A stretch of DNA of 7,439 nt from Rhodobiaceae bacterium (GCA_002746275.1 NVWR01000006.1:136870-144308), one strand, 5' to 3'. Positions 1 to 6,290 are shown, numbered from the stretch's first letter. The notes: generated by a model from the sequence alone, not told the origin. Made by a program: numbers and translations.

Positions 1-394
1 GTCTGATGCGGCCATCGTCGAGCAACAGAAGAGAGCCTTCTTCCAGAGCGTCAAAAATTTCTGGATGGGGGACGGTTACGTGATCCTTGTCACCCAGCGT
101 TTCGTCCAATTCCAGGCGAAACGTGTCTCCGGTTTTGAGGTCGACGCTGCCATCGGCAAATTGTCCGACGCGCAATTTGGGTCCCTGCAGGTCGGCGAGA
201 ATACCGATGGGGCGTTCCAGCTCTTTTTCAACTTTGCGGATGGTGGCGTGAACCTCGCGCAAACCGTCTGCATCCAAGTGGCTCATATTCAGCCGAAAGA
301 CATCTGCTCCGGTTGCAAATAGTGTGCGGATCATTTCCGCAGAGCTTGATGCAGGCCCAAGGGTCGCAATGATCTTGACGTTCCGCCGCCGCAT
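1..394 (-). CDS. pyk: Pyruvate kinase, N-terminal part (truncated by window edge)
   Basis: Pyruvate kinase transfers phosphate from phosphoenolpyruvate to ADP, giving pyruvate and ATP in the cytoplasm, the last step of glycolysis. The frame is open from the ATG at 394 down to the left edge (about 131 residues visible). It begins MRRRNVKIIATLGPASSS, followed by the family signature FRLNMSH near residue 34, ILADLQGPKLRVG near residue 65, and LLLDDGRI at the end of the visible part. These belong to the first segment of the TIM barrel (domain A) and the start of the small B domain. An AGGAG sequence lies about 10 bases before the ATG. The glycerate 2-kinase gene lies upstream on the same strand, 204 bases away, so co-transcription is possible but a separate promoter is equally likely. 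The identification is firm; the C-terminal two thirds are outside the window. Confidence 0.95.
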   Translation of the reverse strand, partial: MRRRNVKIIATLGPASSSAEMIRTLFATGADVFRLNMSHLDADGLREVHATIRKVEKELERPIGILADLQGPKLRVGQFADGSVDLKTGDTFRLELDETLGDKDHVTVPHPEIFDALEEGSLLLLDDGRIR

Positions 395-437
395 TTTCCC
401 GCCGCTCCTGTTAGCCTTGTCGTTTCGCAAGGGTTTT

Positions 438-462
438 CAAATCTGGGGCCTCCCCAAATTTG
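438..462 (-). promoter_or_regulatory. 11-bp inverted repeat in the pyk leader
   Basis: The arms CAAATCTGGGG and CCCCAAATTTG (plus-strand reading) flank a three-base loop, leaving one imperfect pair. Read as minus-strand RNA, that pair becomes a G-U wobble, giving an unbroken 11-bp stem. It lies 44 bases upstream of the pyk start and about 137 bases after the glycerate kinase stop. On the minus strand no T-run follows (the next bases are AAAACCC), so it is not a classical terminator for the kinase gene. On the plus strand TATTTT follows, but no plus-strand gene is upstream. It may be an operator, an mRNA-stability hairpin, or a weak Rho-independent site; the sequence does not decide. Confidence 0.5.
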
Positions 463-598
463 TATTTTGACATCTTCTGCGCTTTCACGCGGGGATGGTC
501 AACTATCACCCCGCCAGTTGGTGCAGTCTTACCGGCAGAGTAGGTGTCAGCCGTCAACGTCGTCTTAAAATTGGACGTATTGCTGCCAATCCGGCGAT

Positions 599-1885
599 CT
601 ATTCAGATATCAGGATCGCCCGGAAATCGTTCACGTTGGTGCGTGTCGGGCCTGTTGTCACAAGATCGTCAAGCTTGCCGAAGAACGTGCCTGCGTCATG
701 GTTCTTTAGAGCCATTTCAGGATCAAGCCCTAGAGCTGTTGCGCGGTGAAGTGTGGTCGGTGAGATGAAGGCGCCTGCAGGGTCGTCCGTCCCTCCTGAT
801 CCGCCGTCAATGCCGTCCGTGTCGCAGGCCAGTGCATAAATGTTGCGCTCGCCTTGGAGCTGCAGTGCAAGTGCCAGAGAAAATTCCTGATTGGGTCCGC
901 CAGCGCCGGGAGATTTTCCCAAAGTAACGGTTGCTTCTCCACCCGATAAAATAAGCCGCGGGACGCCGGGGTTGGTCGGGGATTTAGCCATGCGGGCATG
1001 GGAAGTCGCGAGGGCTTGGGCGTCATCCTCTAATTCATCCCCCACGATTGTTACGTCACAGCCTGCCTCGCGCGCCAAAGTGGCGGCCGCGGCAAGTGCC
1101 TGCGATCCTGACGCGACAATCGTAAACCGGTGTGCCTCAAAACAAGGATCGGTGCTCGCCGGGGGAGGGGGGGCTGTTTCCAAGCAATGGATCAGGTTCT
1201 GTGTTGTGGTGACGGCGTAGTGCTCGATCACCTTCAGGGCGTCCTGCGAAGTAGTGGTGGTGGGGACAGTGGGCCCGGAGCCAATGATGGTGGGATCATT
1301 GCCTGCGACGTCGGAGATCGCCAACGTCAATATGGGGGCTGGATGGATCGCTTCAGCCAATCGGCCTCCCTTGATGCGTGAGAGGTGGCTCCGGACGCAA
1401 TTGACTTCCGCGATGGGTGCGCCGGAGGCCAGCAACTGGCGGGTCAGAGACTGTTTTTCTTCGATGCTGACCCCGCTTAAGGGAAGTGCCAGCAAAGCGG
1501 ATGCGCCCCCGGACAGCAGCACGAGACCATAATCGTCTGGGCCGAGGGAATTTGCGAGAGCGAGAAAGTCCGTGGCGGCTTGCGTGCCTGCAGCATCGGG
1601 AAAGGGATGCCCGGCCTCGCAGACCTTCACATGCCGGGTTGGGCAGGTGTGGCCGTAGCGGGTGACGGCCATGCCTTCGATCTTGGTGTTGGGCCAGCGG
1701 GCATCGTAAAATTCTTCGGCTGCGGCTGCCATGGAGGCTGCCGCTTTTCCCGCCGCGAGGATGACAAGACGACCTTTCGGAGGGGCTGGCAGGTGCCGGG
1801 AAAGGCAGGTTGCCGGTTGGACCGCACGGATTGCAGCCTCGAAAAGGTGCAGTAAGAAACGTCTTGGATCATCATGCAGGGCCAT
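599..1885 (-). CDS. gckA: Glycerate 2-kinase (DUF4147/MOFRL family, TtuD/GckA type)
   Basis: This family phosphorylates D-glycerate to 2-phosphoglycerate with ATP in the cytoplasm. Older annotations call it hydroxypyruvate reductase TtuD. The N-terminal DUF4147 domain spans about residues 5-235, with LAAGKAAASM at 43-52 (the lysine is the family's proposed active-site residue), the glycine/serine motif LLSGGASALL, NCVRSHLSRIKGGRLA, and SDVAGNDPTIIGSGP. The C-terminal MOFRL domain carries LILSGGEATVTLG, GPNQEFSLALALQL and ACDTDGIDGGSGGTDDPAGA. At 428 residues it is full length for the family. I chose the ATG at 1885. A TTG at 1903 adds six residues, and neither start has a good ribosome binding site. 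The gene lies directly upstream of pyk, which suggests glycerate, hydroxypyruvate or tartrate catabolism feeding lower glycolysis. It is divergent from the amidohydrolase gene, with 72 bases between the two ATGs. Confidence 0.92.
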   Translation of the reverse strand: MALHDDPRRFLLHLFEAAIRAVQPATCLSRHLPAPPKGRLVILAAGKAAASMAAAAEEFYDARWPNTKIEGMAVTRYGHTCPTRHVKVCEAGHPFPDAAGTQAATDFLALANSLGPDDYGLVLLSGGASALLALPLSGVSIEEKQSLTRQLLASGAPIAEVNCVRSHLSRIKGGRLAEAIHPAPILTLAISDVAGNDPTIIGSGPTVPTTTTSQDALKVIEHYAVTTTQNLIHCLETAPPPPASTDPCFEAHRFTIVASGSQALAAAATLAREAGCDVTIVGDELEDDAQALATSHARMAKSPTNPGVPRLILSGGEATVTLGKSPGAGGPNQEFSLALALQLQGERNIYALACDTDGIDGGSGGTDDPAGAFISPTTLHRATALGLDPEMALKNHDAGTFFGKLDDLVTTGPTRTNVNDFRAILISE

Positions 1886-1921
1886 GCGGTCTAAATTTCC
1901 CAAACGGGTTTAAGGGAGGCT

Positions 1922-1950
1922 TTCTCATCACTGTGTTGGTTGGGTATAGT
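1922..1950 (+). promoter_or_regulatory. Putative sigma-70-type promoter giving a leaderless amidohydrolase mRNA
   Basis: TATAGT (1945-1950) matches a -10 box at 5 of 6 positions. TTCTCA (1922-1927) is a 4/6 match to a -35 box at a 17-base spacing. The ATG at 1958 starts eight bases after the end of the -10 box, where transcription would be expected to begin, and no Shine-Dalgarno sequence precedes it. This fits a leaderless transcript, which is common in Alphaproteobacteria. It is an inference from pattern only. Confidence 0.4.
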
Positions 1951-1957
1951 CCCGCCC

Positions 1958-2782
1958 ATGTCTGACACCCTCCCTTACGAACTGGTCAATCCGACTGGCA
2001 AACCCGACCTTCTCATTCTATGTGATCACGCTTCCAGTGCACTGCCAGAAAGATATGGCACGCTGGGGCTGCCCGCACCTGAATTCAACCGTCATATTGC
2101 CTATGATATTGGCTGCGCGGAATTAACCCGGGCCCTGGCTGCACATTTTGACTGCCCCGCCATTCTCGCGCGGTATTCGCGGCTGCTGGTCGATCTCAAT
2201 CGTGGGCCGGATGATCCAACCATTGTGATGAAACTCTCCGACGGGGCCATTATCCCTACGAATGCAGATGTGGACCCGTTCGACAACGTGGCTGAATTTG
2301 AGCATCGGCTTGCCGCTTATCATCAGCCTTACCATGATGCCGTCGATCAGCAGATCAAAGTGGCGATGGAAGCAGGGGTGAGTGCCCCCACGATTTTGTC
2401 CATTCACAGTTTTACGCCATCCTGGCGGGGAACGGCGCGGCGCTGGCACGCGGGTGTCTTGTGGGACAAAGACCCGCGATTGGCGGTGCCTCTCATGGAC
2501 GCGCTGGGGGAAGCGAGTGACTTGATTGTGGGGGACAATGAACCCTATGCGGGTCATCTCAAGGGCGACACGTTATACCGGCATTGCACAATGCAGGGGC
2601 TGCCTCACGCTCTTCTGGAAATCCGACAAGACTTGATTGACAGTCCGGAGGGCCAACTTTCCTGGGTGCAGCGGCTTGGGGCGCTTTTGCCGCCCCTCAT
2701 CGCGGCGGAGGGGATGGGAGAGGTGCGGCTTTTTGGATCGCGGACAGACCCTGATCACACAGACCGGGATCACAAAGTATGA
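1958..2782 (+). CDS. N-formylglutamate amidohydrolase family protein
   Basis: This is a member of the N-formylglutamate amidohydrolase family (PF05013), whose founding enzyme HutG hydrolyses N-formyl-L-glutamate to formate and glutamate in histidine breakdown. Visible motifs in the 274-residue product are LILCDHASSALPERYG at about 19-34 (a probable metal-binding D/H pair), YDIGCAELTRAL at 49-60, YSRLLVDLNRGPDDP at 73-87, SIHSFTPSWRG at 148-158, RWHAGVLWD at 162-170, and a late VGDNEPYAG plus GLPHALLEIRQDLI. There is no signal peptide, so it is cytoplasmic. I chose ATG 1958 (MSDTLPYEL) over an upstream in-frame TTG at 1940, which would overlap the likely -10 box. No other histidine-utilisation gene is nearby, so the true substrate may be another N-formyl or N-acyl compound. 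The DUF1244 gene follows 54 bases later on the same strand. Confidence 0.88.
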   Translation: MSDTLPYELVNPTGKPDLLILCDHASSALPERYGTLGLPAPEFNRHIAYDIGCAELTRALAAHFDCPAILARYSRLLVDLNRGPDDPTIVMKLSDGAIIPTNADVDPFDNVAEFEHRLAAYHQPYHDAVDQQIKVAMEAGVSAPTILSIHSFTPSWRGTARRWHAGVLWDKDPRLAVPLMDALGEASDLIVGDNEPYAGHLKGDTLYRHCTMQGLPHALLEIRQDLIDSPEGQLSWVQRLGALLPPLIAAEGMGEVRLFGSRTDPDHTDRDHKV

Positions 2783-2801
2783 GAGAATTGAGGAAACAGT
2801 C

Positions 2802-2818
2802 GCTCAAATTTTTTGAGC
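2802..2818 (+). repeat. Perfect 7-bp hairpin between the amidohydrolase and DUF1244 genes
   Basis: GCTCAAA and TTTGAGC are separated by TTT in the 54-base gap between the two plus-strand genes, ending 18 bases before the DUF1244 ATG. CCGCAG follows, not a T-run, so it is at most a weak terminator. The stem stops seven bases before the AAGGA ribosome binding site and does not cover it. It could stabilise an intercistronic end or separate expression of the two genes. Confidence 0.4.
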
Positions 2819-2836
2819 CCGCAGTCAAGGAACACA

Positions 2837-3139
2837 ATGATGGATAAAGCCACACAAACGGAACTTGAAGCAGCGGCCTTTCGTCGTCTGGTCTCCCACC
2901 TGCTGAAACGGACAGATGTTCAGAATATCGACCTGATGATCCAGGCGGGTTTCTGTCGCAACTGCCTAGCGGACTGGTACCGTGACGCGGCTGAGGAGAA
3001 AGGCATCGAGCTCAGCAAAGATGGCGCGCGCGAAATTATCTATGGCGAACCGTTCGCGGATTGGAAAAAGAAGCACCAGACCGACGCCACGCCAGAACAG
3101 ATGGCCGCATTTGAGGCTGCTTTTAAGAAGAAGAGCTGA
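2837..3139 (+). CDS. DUF1244 family small protein with a CxxC motif
   Basis: A 100-residue protein of unknown function matching the DUF1244 (SMc04008-like) family. The core is helical: EAAAFRRLVSHLLKRTDVQNI at about 11-31, then AGFCRNCLADWYRDAAEEKGI at 37-57, the family's signature, with cysteines at 40 and 43 in a CxxC pair. YGEPFADWKKKHQ follows. The tail is basic (FKKKS). There is no signal peptide or membrane segment, so it is cytoplasmic. The start is the first of two adjacent ATGs at 2837, with AAGGA at 2826-2830 in good position. An in-frame TTG further upstream falls inside a hairpin and is rejected. It lies 54 bases after the amidohydrolase gene and probably shares its transcript. 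The cysteine pair may bind a metal or be redox active, but no function is established here. Confidence 0.88.
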   Translation: MMDKATQTELEAAAFRRLVSHLLKRTDVQNIDLMIQAGFCRNCLADWYRDAAEEKGIELSKDGAREIIYGEPFADWKKKHQTDATPEQMAAFEAAFKKKS

Positions 3140-3158
3140 CGTCTTTGGGGAAAGTCAG
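3136..3158. terminator. Imperfect hairpin at convergent gene ends (weak terminator candidate)
   Basis: CTGAC (3136-3140) pairs with GTCAG (3154-3158) and TTT with AAA around a GGGG loop, with a three-base bulge (GTC). The stop codons of DUF1244 (TGA, 3137-3139) and of the convergent Rid gene (complement of TCA, 3155-3157) both lie in its arms. There is no T-run on either strand, so termination by this element alone is doubtful. Confidence 0.3.
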
Positions 3159-3619
3159 TCCCCCAGATAGGCTTCGCATTCAATTTCGAGAGCGCCCCCG
3201 AGGGCCAGGCCACTGGCACCGAAGGCTGAGCGGGCAGGGAACTGACCCGGCTCGAAATAAGTCACGTAGACCTTGTTGAAATCTGCCCACTGGCTCATGT
3301 CTGACAGCATCACCAGGCACTTTGTGACTTCGGCGAAGGTTGCGCCATTGGCCTCCAGCACGGTCTTGATATTGTCCATAGTCTGGCGGGCCTGGGCTTC
3401 CATGCCGCCGGGGGCGAGATCAAGGGTGCCGGGGATGTTGCCGATCTGCCCGGAGAGATAGAGCATGTCGCCGACCCGCACGGCCTGGGAAAAGGGCAGG
3501 TTTGCCTCTGCCATTGCGGGGTCTATGTAGCGCTCAATTGGCTCGGCCTGTGCAATTGTTGCAGTGAGCAACAGGCCCCCGGTCAACAAAATTCGACGCA
3601 TCCATTGTGTGCCCTGCAT
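3155..3619 (-). CDS. Exported Rid (YjgF/YER057c/UK114) family protein
   Basis: Rid-family proteins are small trimeric enzymes. RidA itself hydrolyses reactive imine/enamine intermediates released by PLP enzymes. This 154-residue protein carries the Rid fold from about residue 30 on: SQAVRVGDMLYLSGQIG at 44-60, QARQTMDNIKTVLEANGATF at 76-95, FNKVYVTYF, PARSAFGASGLALGGALEIECEA at 128-150. Arg130 matches the substrate-binding arginine (R105 of RidA), and Glu145 the catalytic glutamate (E120). Unusually for the family, a Sec-type signal peptide precedes it: MRR at 7-9, a hydrophobic stretch 10-23, and a signal-peptidase-like site AQA|EP after residue 25. It is therefore probably periplasmic. The ATG at 3619 follows GGGGGA at a spacing of about seven bases; ATG 3601 (MRR) is an alternative that keeps the signal. 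It is convergent with DUF1244 and divergent from gapR. Its exact substrate is unknown. Confidence 0.88.
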   Translation of the reverse strand: MQGTQWMRRILLTGGLLLTATIAQAEPIERYIDPAMAEANLPFSQAVRVGDMLYLSGQIGNIPGTLDLAPGGMEAQARQTMDNIKTVLEANGATFAEVTKCLVMLSDMSQWADFNKVYVTYFEPGQFPARSAFGASGLALGGALEIECEAYLGD

Positions 3620-3797
3620 TTCTTATTCCCCCGGTTTGGTTCTCTTTTGTGTGCAGAGCCTAGCATGAGGGGGAATTTTCAAAAATCTACTGATTTTGTT
3701 TGCGTCCTCTCTTGCTGGCATGTCCTCCCGCCGATATGGTGCGCGTCGGATTGCACGGGTTTTGAGAACGTGTAACTCCACCCTCATGATAGCGGCT

Positions 3798-3803
3798 AAG
3801 GAG
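3798..3803 (+). promoter_or_regulatory. Ribosome binding site fixing the gapR start
   Basis: AAGGAG lies nine bases before the ATG at 3813. It favours that start over the longer frame opening at 3696, which would add 39 residues that do not resemble the family. A weak promoter candidate upstream is TTGAGA (3762-3767) with CATGAT (3785-3790), 17 bases apart. Confidence 0.7.
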
Positions 3804-3812
3804 TTCAGGCAT

Positions 3813-4079
3813 ATGGCGGACGGAAACGCGCCCGAAGGTTCAACGACGATTGCACAAGGCCAACTGCGCTCGTTTGTGGAGCGGATCGAACGTCTTGAGG
3901 AAGAAAAGGCGGCGCTGGCTGCTGACATCAAGGAAGTTTATGGCGAGGCCAAAGGAAACGGCTTTGATACCAAGGTTTTGCGCAAAGTGATTTCTCTGCG
4001 GAAAAAAGACACGGCAGAACGGCAAGAAGAAGAGGCCATGCTGGAACTTTATCTTCATGCCCTGGGTATGCTGGCGTAG
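3813..4079 (+). CDS. gapR: GapR nucleoid-associated protein (DUF2312 family)
   Basis: GapR binds AT-rich and overtwisted DNA as a ring-like tetramer and supports type II topoisomerases ahead of replication and transcription. It was characterised in Caulobacter crescentus, where its loss is severely harmful. The 88-residue product begins MADGNAPEG, then [18 protein letters not shown] at 15-32 opens a long coiled coil, followed by [20 protein letters not shown] at 33-52, [14 protein letters not shown] at 53-66 and [18 protein letters not shown] at 69-86. This is full family length. The lysine/arginine clusters in 54-65 are the expected DNA-contacting surface. The gene is monocistronic by layout: the Rid gene diverges upstream, and a terminator shared with the convergent znuD lies downstream. 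Confidence in the family is high; the function is transferred from Caulobacter. Confidence 0.95.
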   Translation: MADGNAPEGSTTIAQGQLRSFVERIERLEEEKAALAADIKEVYGEAKGNGFDTKVLRKVISLRKKDTAERQEEEAMLELYLHALGMLA

Positions 4080-4100
4080 CGACCTCTGGTTGAGAAAACA

Positions 4101-4132
4101 AAAGCCCGGCGTGGTTTACTCCGCCGGGCTTT
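4101..4132. terminator. Bidirectional intrinsic terminator between gapR and znuD
   Basis: A perfect 11-bp stem, AAAGCCCGGCG with CGCCGGGCTTT, encloses a 10-base loop. In the plus direction (gapR) the stem ends in CTTTGTC. In the minus direction (znuD) it is followed by TTGTTTTCTC, the stronger T-run. It sits in the 70-base gap between two convergent genes, exactly where a shared terminator is expected. Confidence 0.88.
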
Positions 4133-4149
4133 GTCATCTGACACCTGTT

Positions 4150-6228
4150 TTAGAAGTGGGTTCTGAGGAAAAATCTGACACTTGTCCCCGGTTCCAAAAC
4201 TTCTTCCTTCTTGAAGGACAGGTGATTGCGGATGTCATCGTTCAGCAGGTTGGTGCCGATGATGCCAACCTCTAGGGGCAGGTTGGAACTGGGAAGCTGA
4301 AACCCATAAGTTGCTTCGGCGCGAACGTCTATGTATCCATTCGTGGGTGTCTCGTTGAGGGCGACATCGTTTTGTTCTGCGGCCCGAAGGAAACTGATGC
4401 GGCCAAAGAAATCGTCGCCTTCAAAGAAGATGCCCAAACCGTAACGCAGTGGAGGAATGCGAGGCACATTTCCACCTCCTTCAAATTCAGCTTGCACATA
4501 GTCAAAGCGGCCGTCGACACCGATTGCCCCTTCGTCCAGCGGCAAAAAAGTCCAACTGGCGGCCAATTCGAGTCCTTGAAAAACGGTGTCGCGTTGTGCA
4601 TAGGCGACTTGTCTGAGTTCGTCCTCTACACCTGCTGTGTTGGCAATGCCGCATGTGTTGAATTCGTCGCCGCAAACGAAGCCTGTTTCGCTTTTGAAGA
4701 TGAAATCTGTGAAAGAGGTGTAGAAAGCAGCTGCTTCAAAGGTGACGGGACCTGTGTCTCGTTTCAAAGAAAGCTCGAATGATGTTGCGCTTTCATTGCT
4801 CAAGCCCGGGTTGCCGATCTCGAAAGTCTCTGTCGCTTCATGGGGACCTTTTGCAAACAGTTCGAGCAAATTGGGTGCGCGTTCAACATATTGTAGATTT
4901 GTTCCCAGGGAGACGTTGTTTCCGATATCGAACACCGCGCCGACTGATCCGCTGAGGGGGGTGAAGGTGAGATCGCGCTGGCTTCCGAAATTATCGAGAG
5001 CCGCCCCGGGTAAAGTAACCCCTTCGAATGTTGTTGGCTGGACGCCGAAGCCCTGAAGGTTCACGTGCTCAATGCGGCCTCCAAACTGAAGCGTGATGGA
5101 AGGGGCTACTTTCCATTCTTCAAAAATGAACCCCGCGAGTAACAATCTGTCAGATGGCGCAATTAATTCGCCCCCTTCGCCGGTTGCGCTGAGGTCGCGT
5201 TGGGCAAGTTGAAGCCCGAAAGCTCCTTTGAGAGCGCTGAAGGGGGTGTGCAAAAGCTCAATGCGGGTCTCCCATTCGTCATTGTTGAAACGGGATCCGA
5301 TGGTGCCGTTCAGATGGGAGACTTCATCGTGGGTGTAATCTGAGTATCCGGCGTCCAGGTGGACGCCGGAGATGAAACCATCCAGATCATCCAGCACAAG
5401 TCTGCTCCCCACCCGGATCTGTTCCATATCTATGGAGAGCTGATTAGCGGCAGCATGGGTTCCTGGCACGCTGTACTCGCTGTCATAATTGGTAACAGAA
5501 AGTCCGACATATCCGTTGTCCAGGATGATGCTGCCCCCCACGGACAGGCCGCTGGACCGTGTGCCGCTGTTTCTCTGGCGTCCCTGAGGTGTTGCATAGT
5601 CATCTGTTGTGCGGGCGAAGCCATCTGCATGGCCGACAAAGTCCCCGACGCTGAAGTTGGTAGAACCGCCGCCCTGCCATCCTTTGTCTCCGGTTGTGTA
5701 TTCCGTTTGGATTTCTGCCTCAAAATCACCTGTAGGCAAGCGGTCGGGAATGCGATTGTTGAGGATGCTGACAAGACCTCCAATGGCCTCACTGCCATAG
5801 CGCAAGACTGCCGGCCCCCGAATGACTTCGACACGCTCGGCAGAATAGGGATCGATGGGGACGCCATGATCTTCACTTAGAGCCGAAACATCTCGGGCGG
5901 CGAGACCGTTTTCCTGAATGCGAACGCGATTGTTATCGAGGCCGCGGATGATCGGTCTGCTTGCGCCGCGCGCAAAAGATGATTGTGAGATGCCTGGTTG
6001 ATCTCCAAGCAAGCCGCCTAGCGTTGAAGCACCCCGGCGCAAGATGTTGTTTCGGGTCATCACCGTAACGGGTGCCGCGAGCTCGGTGGTTGTGCGGGCT
6101 AGCGGTGATGCGCTGACGATGATGCCTGGCGCATGTCGTGGTTCAGCAAGTGTTGCCTGACTGTTGAAGCCGGCCACCAGAAAGATAGAAGCGGAAAGAA
6201 TTTTCGTTGTGAAGACGTGCGTCATCAT
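4150..6228 (-). CDS. znuD: TonB-dependent outer-membrane receptor, ZnuD-like (probable zinc uptake)
   Basis: A 692-residue TonB-dependent receptor that would import a ligand, probably zinc, across the outer membrane using TonB-ExbB-ExbD energy. It has a signal peptide (hydrophobic 10-21, cleavage near ATLA|EP at 28), a TonB-box-like stretch GIIVSAS at 35-41, a plug domain at about 50-160, and a beta-barrel ending in the classic terminal aromatic FFLRTHF. The plug carries ARGASRPIIRGLDNNRVR at 86-103, SEDHGVPIDP at 118-127 and VEVIRGPAVLRYGSEAIGG at 133-151. The D120-H121 pair and His463 in GPHEATETFEIGN resemble conserved positions of the Neisseria ZnuD family. The histidine-rich loop of Neisseria ZnuD is absent. 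The start ATG follows GGGGG closely; a second ATG three bases later is equally possible. A zur gene sits 83 bases upstream on the same strand, which is the main support for zinc over other ligands. Confidence 0.88.
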   Translation of the reverse strand: MMTHVFTTKILSASIFLVAGFNSQATLAEPRHAPGIIVSASPLARTTTELAAPVTVMTRNNILRRGASTLGGLLGDQPGISQSSFARGASRPIIRGLDNNRVRIQENGLAARDVSALSEDHGVPIDPYSAERVEVIRGPAVLRYGSEAIGGLVSILNNRIPDRLPTGDFEAEIQTEYTTGDKGWQGGGSTNFSVGDFVGHADGFARTTDDYATPQGRQRNSGTRSSGLSVGGSIILDNGYVGLSVTNYDSEYSVPGTHAAANQLSIDMEQIRVGSRLVLDDLDGFISGVHLDAGYSDYTHDEVSHLNGTIGSRFNNDEWETRIELLHTPFSALKGAFGLQLAQRDLSATGEGGELIAPSDRLLLAGFIFEEWKVAPSITLQFGGRIEHVNLQGFGVQPTTFEGVTLPGAALDNFGSQRDLTFTPLSGSVGAVFDIGNNVSLGTNLQYVERAPNLLELFAKGPHEATETFEIGNPGLSNESATSFELSLKRDTGPVTFEAAAFYTSFTDFIFKSETGFVCGDEFNTCGIANTAGVEDELRQVAYAQRDTVFQGLELAASWTFLPLDEGAIGVDGRFDYVQAEFEGGGNVPRIPPLRYGLGIFFEGDDFFGRISFLRAAEQNDVALNETPTNGYIDVRAEATYGFQLPSSNLPLEVGIIGTNLLNDDIRNHLSFKKEEVLEPGTSVRFFLRTHF

Positions 6229-6255
6229 TGCCCCCAGATGTGTGTAAAGGAGTTG

Positions 6256-6281
6256 CGGCTCCGTATGAGGGAGCCGTTTTT
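6256..6281 (+). terminator. Plus-strand intrinsic terminator-like hairpin in the zur-znuD gap
   Basis: CGGCTCC (6256-6262) and GGAGCCG (6270-6276) form a perfect 7-bp stem with a seven-base loop, followed at once by TTTTT (6277-6281). This is the textbook layout of an intrinsic terminator, but on the plus strand, opposite to zur and znuD. No plus-strand gene lies upstream. For the minus-strand mRNA it is a hairpin preceded by AAAAA, with no T-run after it, so it should not stop zur-to-znuD transcription. Confidence 0.6.
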
Positions 6282-6290
6282 GGTGTTTGG

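Noticed and set aside
495..749. Plus-strand open frame spanning the gap between pyk and gckA
   Set aside because: Most of it is antisense to the glycerate kinase gene, and it lacks any recognised motif or convincing ribosome binding site.
1155..1175. Long G-run (plus strand) as a possible regulatory or slippage tract
   Set aside because: It encodes a proline run in the glycerate kinase, broken by other bases, and the frame continues intact through it.
2123..2557. 144-codon minus-strand open frame
   Set aside because: Antisense to the amidohydrolase gene, which carries family motifs across the whole stretch.
3696..3812. N-terminal extension of gapR from an upstream ATG
   Set aside because: AAGGAG sits before the ATG at 3813, the family starts there, and the extra 39 residues resemble no part of it.
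3623..3931. 102-codon minus-strand open frame between the Rid gene and gapR
   Set aside because: It overlaps the start of gapR on the other strand and has no recognisable motif; the region better fits two divergent promoters.
4372..4782. 136-codon plus-strand open frame
   Set aside because: Antisense to the barrel part of znuD; composition looks like a shadow frame.
5359..5880. 173-codon plus-strand open frame
   Set aside because: It is wholly antisense to the znuD-like gene, whose product has clear plug motifs in this region. The frame has no recognisable domain.
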